DNA from: JADKIH01 sp031367345
GTDB lineage: Bacteria > Bacteroidota > Bacteroidia > AKYH767-A > 2013-40CM-41-45
Reading direction: 5' to 3'
DNA length: 9,254 bases
Assembly (NCBI GenBank): GCA_031367345.1
Contig: JANLPR010000091.1
Location: forward strand, 1-9,254
Below, piece by piece: positions 6,933 through 9,254 of this stretch (positions are counted from its first letter, which is position 1; the number at the start of each line of letters is the position of its first letter). A program made the translations under genes and the position numbers. The notes beneath the pieces were generated by a model. That model did no database searches. It saw only the letters and a list, made by a program, of their open reading frames with translations, and was not told where the DNA came from.

Positions 6933-6937
6933 ACCGA

Positions 6938-8272
6938 ATGGCCATTAAGCTCGACAGAAAAATTACGCTCTTACAGGGAACTGCACTTAACATGATCGAC
7001 ATGGTTGGGATTGGACCGTTTGTCGTTTTACCATTGGTGATTCAAAAAATGGGCGGACCACATTTTCTGCTAGCATGGATTGTGGGAGCCGTACTTTCAT
7101 TACTCGACGGAATGGTTTGGTCTGAATTAGGTGCAGCTAATCCTGGAGCTGGTGGAAGTTATAATTTTCTCAATGAATCGTATGGAAAAAAAGGCGGAAA
7201 GCTTATGTCGTTTCTTTATGTATGGCAAACAATGCTTCAAGCTCCACTTGTTGCTGCCAGTGGAGCAATTGGTTTTGCCGAAACAGCTACATATTTTTTT
7301 CACATCGATGCTATTCAACAAAAAATGCTTTCAGCTTCTGTAATTGTTCTGATTACTTTATTACTCTATCGAAAAATTGAAACTATTGGAAAGATTGGTG
7401 TAATAATGTGGGTAGCTGTTTTAGCAACTCTATCTTGGATTATTATTGGCGGTGTAACTCACCATTCAATTTCCAATAATTATTTCTCGTCAATAAATAC
7501 AATTCCGGTAGATCTTTTTTTTACTTCACTAGGCTTCGCTTCTGTAAAAACTATTTATAGCTATCTCGGCTATTACAATGTTTGTCATTTAGGAGGAGAA
7601 ATAAAATCGCCTGAAAAAAATATTCCGCGAAGCATTTTCATTTCCATTTTTGGTATCTCTATTTTATACCTTGCAATGAACATGAGTGTAGTGAGTGTTA
7701 TTCCTTGGCAAGAAGCACAAAACTCAAAATATGTTGTGAGTATGTTCATAGAAAAAATATATGGTCATTCAGCAGGTATAATAGCAACTATCATGATCCT
7801 TATCGTTGCCTTTTCATCGGTGTTTGCTGTAGTTCTTGGCTACTCACGCATTCCTTATGCGGCAGCAAAAGATGGAAACTTCTTTCCTATTTTTGCTCGC
7901 TTACATTCTAAAAAACACTTCCCACACATTAGCCTTTTGTTTATTTGTGGACTTGGATTTATCTTCAGTCTCTTGTTTCGCCTCAGTGAAGTGATATCTG
8001 CAATTCTTGCTATGAGAATTCTGGTTCAGTTCATTGGACAAGCTATTGGTTTAATATTATTGCGCAAAAGAAAAGGCACTAAACATTTACCTTTTAAAAT
8101 GCCACTATATCCGTTGCCTGTAATCTTAGTAATAATTATCTGGTTCTTAATTTTTCTTAGCACTGGAATTACTTTTGCTTTATCAGGATTACTTGTAATT
8201 GCACTTGGCATTATAGCATATTTTTTATCTGTTAAATACAAAATCTTCGAGAACAAAAAATCTATAACCTAA
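6938..8272 (+). CDS. APC-superfamily amino acid permease
   Basis: A 444-residue inner-membrane transporter with about twelve hydrophobic segments (roughly 15-35, 42-60, 88-117, 130-147, 151-172, 191-213, 230-255, 278-300, 329-347, 351-377, 392-409, 411-431), the layout of amino acid/polyamine/organocation secondary transporters. TM1 carries MVGIGPFV (22-29), the unwound glycine motif that binds the substrate amino and carboxyl groups. Other family marks are ELGAANPGAGGSYNFL (63-78), GGEIKSPEKNIPRSI (219-233) after TM6, and SRIPYAAAKDGNFFP (303-317) after TM8. An amino acid or amine driven by an ion gradient is the likely substrate; the exact one cannot be read. The ATG at 6938 is needed because the next methionine (residue 19) already lies in TM1. 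No Shine-Dalgarno sequence is visible. The secreted deacetylase gene starts 1 bp after the stop codon, so the two are probably co-translated. Confidence 0.9.
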   Translation: MAIKLDRKITLLQGTALNMIDMVGIGPFVVLPLVIQKMGGPHFLLAWIVGAVLSLLDGMVWSELGAANPGAGGSYNFLNESYGKKGGKLMSFLYVWQTMLQAPLVAASGAIGFAETATYFFHIDAIQQKMLSASVIVLITLLLYRKIETIGKIGVIMWVAVLATLSWIIIGGVTHHSISNNYFSSINTIPVDLFFTSLGFASVKTIYSYLGYYNVCHLGGEIKSPEKNIPRSIFISIFGISILYLAMNMSVVSVIPWQEAQNSKYVVSMFIEKIYGHSAGIIATIMILIVAFSSVFAVVLGYSRIPYAAAKDGNFFPIFARLHSKKHFPHISLLFICGLGFIFSLLFRLSEVISAILAMRILVQFIGQAIGLILLRKRKGTKHLPFKMPLYPLPVILVIIIWFLIFLSTGITFALSGLLVIALGIIAYFLSVKYKIFENKKSIT

Positions 8273-8273
8273 T

Positions 8274-9158
8274 ATGAAAAACTTCCTGCTGTTAATTTTC
8301 AGCTTCTTCACTATTTCATCAATTGCTCAAAGCAATGACTCCACTCGTGTGCTAATTGTAACAGCTCATCCCGATGACGAAACTGGGTTTGCTGCCACAG
8401 TGTATAAGATCACTCATGAACTTAATGGAGCGGTTGATCTTGCGGTTATCACCAATGGTGAAGCAGGATATAAATATTCGACATTAGCAGAATCGTATTA
8501 TCACTTGCCTTTAACAGATGAATCGTCGGGTAGAAAATATCTTCCTACTATTCGTAAGAAAGAATTGATGGCGGCCGGAGAAATAATCGGAATTGGAAAA
8601 TACTTTTTCTTCGATCAACAAGACAATCATTACACATTAGATGTCGATACTGTTTTTAAAGAAGTGTGGGATGTGGTAGGAATAAAAAATCGGTTGAGCA
8701 ATATTATTTCTAAAGGAAATTACGATTTTATTTTTTGCCTATTACCGACTCCTGAAACTCATGGCCATCATAAAGGTGCTACGATTTTAGCCTTGCAAAC
8801 TGTAAGCGAATTAAAGATCGATAAAAAACCAATTATCCTTGCAGCAACGGTGAGTAGTATTGGAGATACCTCTGTAACTAAATTTAATGGACTTGAAAAA
8901 TTCCCTCTTACTATTGTTACGAAAGCAGCTTCAACTTATTCGTTCGACAGAACAACATCGTTCGGTTTTAAAAAAGCATTGAATTATAAGATAATCGTAA
9001 ACTGGGAAATTGTTGAACATAAATCGCAAGGATCTATGCAAACGTACCTGAACAAAGGTGATTACGAAAATTTTTGGTACTTTGACATGAATGGCGATGA
9101 AGGAATAAAGAAAACTGAAATCTTGTTTGAAAAACTAAAACTTCCAAGAGAAAAATAA
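8274..9158 (+). CDS. Exported PIG-L/LmbE-family deacetylase
   Basis: A 294-residue protein of the PIG-L (LmbE-like) zinc hydrolase family, which removes acetyl groups from N-acetylated sugars or related amides. Residues 1-19 form a signal peptide with probable cleavage after SSIAQ, placing the enzyme in the periplasm or outside. AHPDDE (31-36) supplies zinc ligands H32 and D35 and the likely catalytic base D34; THGHHKG (162-168) supplies the third ligand, probably H166. NGEAGY (61-66) is another family block. By comparison, BshB1 and MshB of thiol biosynthesis are cytoplasmic, so this exported, longer form is probably not a bacillithiol enzyme. The C-terminal 100 residues are less conserved by eye. 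It begins 1 bp after the permease stop (TAA, T, ATG) with no ribosome-binding sequence, which suggests coupling. A strong hairpin terminator lies 26 bp downstream. The substrate is unknown. Confidence 0.88.
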   Translation: MKNFLLLIFSFFTISSIAQSNDSTRVLIVTAHPDDETGFAATVYKITHELNGAVDLAVITNGEAGYKYSTLAESYYHLPLTDESSGRKYLPTIRKKELMAAGEIIGIGKYFFFDQQDNHYTLDVDTVFKEVWDVVGIKNRLSNIISKGNYDFIFCLLPTPETHGHHKGATILALQTVSELKIDKKPIILAATVSSIGDTSVTKFNGLEKFPLTIVTKAASTYSFDRTTSFGFKKALNYKIIVNWEIVEHKSQGSMQTYLNKGDYENFWYFDMNGDEGIKKTEILFEKLKLPREK

Positions 9159-9164
9159 TCACTG

Positions 9165-9181
9165 TTCAAATAATATTTGAA
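9165..9181 (+). repeat. Small inverted repeat preceding the terminator
   Basis: A perfect 7-bp stem (9165-9171 with 9175-9181) closes an AAT loop. Its core CAAATAATATTTG (9167-9179) recurs exactly at 9196-9208, at the tip of the terminator hairpin, 29 bp further on. It is AT-rich and would be a weak RNA hairpin by itself. Confidence 0.6.
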
Positions 9182-9184
9182 AAT

Positions 9185-9219
9185 AAAAAGGTCTGCAAAT
9201 AATATTTGCAGACCTTTTT
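9185..9219 (+). terminator. Intrinsic, probably bidirectional terminator
   Basis: A perfect 16-bp inverted repeat pairs 9185-9200 with 9204-9219 around a 3-nt AAT loop. The centre of the stem is GGTCTGCAAAT. The left arm begins with five A and the right arm ends with five T, so the structure works as a stem followed by a U tract on either strand. It lies 26 bp after the deacetylase stop and would end the permease-deacetylase transcript; on the other strand it could end a gene entering from the right. Confidence 0.9.
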
Positions 9220-9237
9220 ATTTATTCTGAGTTTTAA

Positions 9238-9254
9238 TTAAAATCGATAACCTA
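9238..9254 (-). CDS. Possible C-terminal end of a minus-strand gene (...Gly-Tyr-Arg-Phe)
   Basis: On the minus strand the window edge opens into GGT TAT CGA TTT followed by TAA, that is Gly-Tyr-Arg-Phe and a stop. A terminal phenylalanine with alternating aromatic residues is typical of Bacteroidota outer-membrane beta-barrel proteins, and the two-way terminator 18 bp away suits a convergent gene. Only four codons are visible, and other frames also lack decisive evidence, so this is a guess from context. Confidence 0.3.

Noticed and set aside
7127..8256. Several 60-76 codon ORFs on both strands within the permease gene
   Set aside because: They fall in other frames of a clear APC permease and have no domain, start signal or independent spacing that would support them.
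8274..9158. Bacillithiol deacetylase BshB1
   Set aside because: The signal peptide and greater length do not suit a cytoplasmic thiol-biosynthesis enzyme, and no other bacillithiol genes are nearby.

Overview
The window is AT-rich chromosomal DNA that looks like Bacteroidota. Supporting signs are TAnnTTTG-type promoter boxes, few Shine-Dalgarno sequences, and Bacteroidota-style exported proteins: a TlpA-like thiol oxidoreductase with a beta-rich N-terminal region, a WG-repeat protein and a secreted PIG-L deacetylase. I cannot name the genus. There are eight well-supported gene calls that are complete within the window, one gene cut by the left edge, and possibly the last codons of a tenth gene at the right edge. 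I see no tRNA, rRNA, CRISPR array, insertion sequence, phage gene or riboswitch.

Left part (1-2008, + strand): the 3' end of an exported TlpA/thioredoxin-fold protein with a CPNC active site, then an LpxL/HtrB-type acyltransferase. Middle (2011-5185, - strand): read in the direction of transcription, an N4BP2-like P-loop kinase, a PlsC-like acyltransferase that starts on the base after the kinase stop codon, and 91 bp further on a large exported WG-repeat protein. That protein ends only 2 bp from the end of the LpxL-like gene. Right part (5290-9158, + strand): an NADPH-dependent FMN reductase, a CbpA-like J-domain co-chaperone, a 12-TM APC-family permease, and an exported PIG-L-type deacetylase 1 bp behind the permease. 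A perfect 16-bp hairpin terminator follows, and beyond it may lie the tail of a minus-strand gene ending in Gly-Tyr-Arg-Phe.

How the genes may work together: two acyltransferases of different families flank the WG-repeat gene, so cell-envelope lipid synthesis is a local theme, but only the kinase/PlsC-like pair looks like a tight transcriptional unit. The permease/deacetylase pair is the other tight unit; a link between hydrolysis of an N-acyl substrate in the periplasm and uptake of an amino compound is plausible but unproven. The kinase and the FMN reductase diverge from a compact intergenic region with a Bacteroidota-type -7 box on each strand.

Most genes are recognisable housekeeping or accessory functions and I found no convincing new multi-gene system. 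The least understood item is the WG-repeat protein, which joins a helical repeat region to twelve WG-type units at an almost invariant 34-residue spacing.
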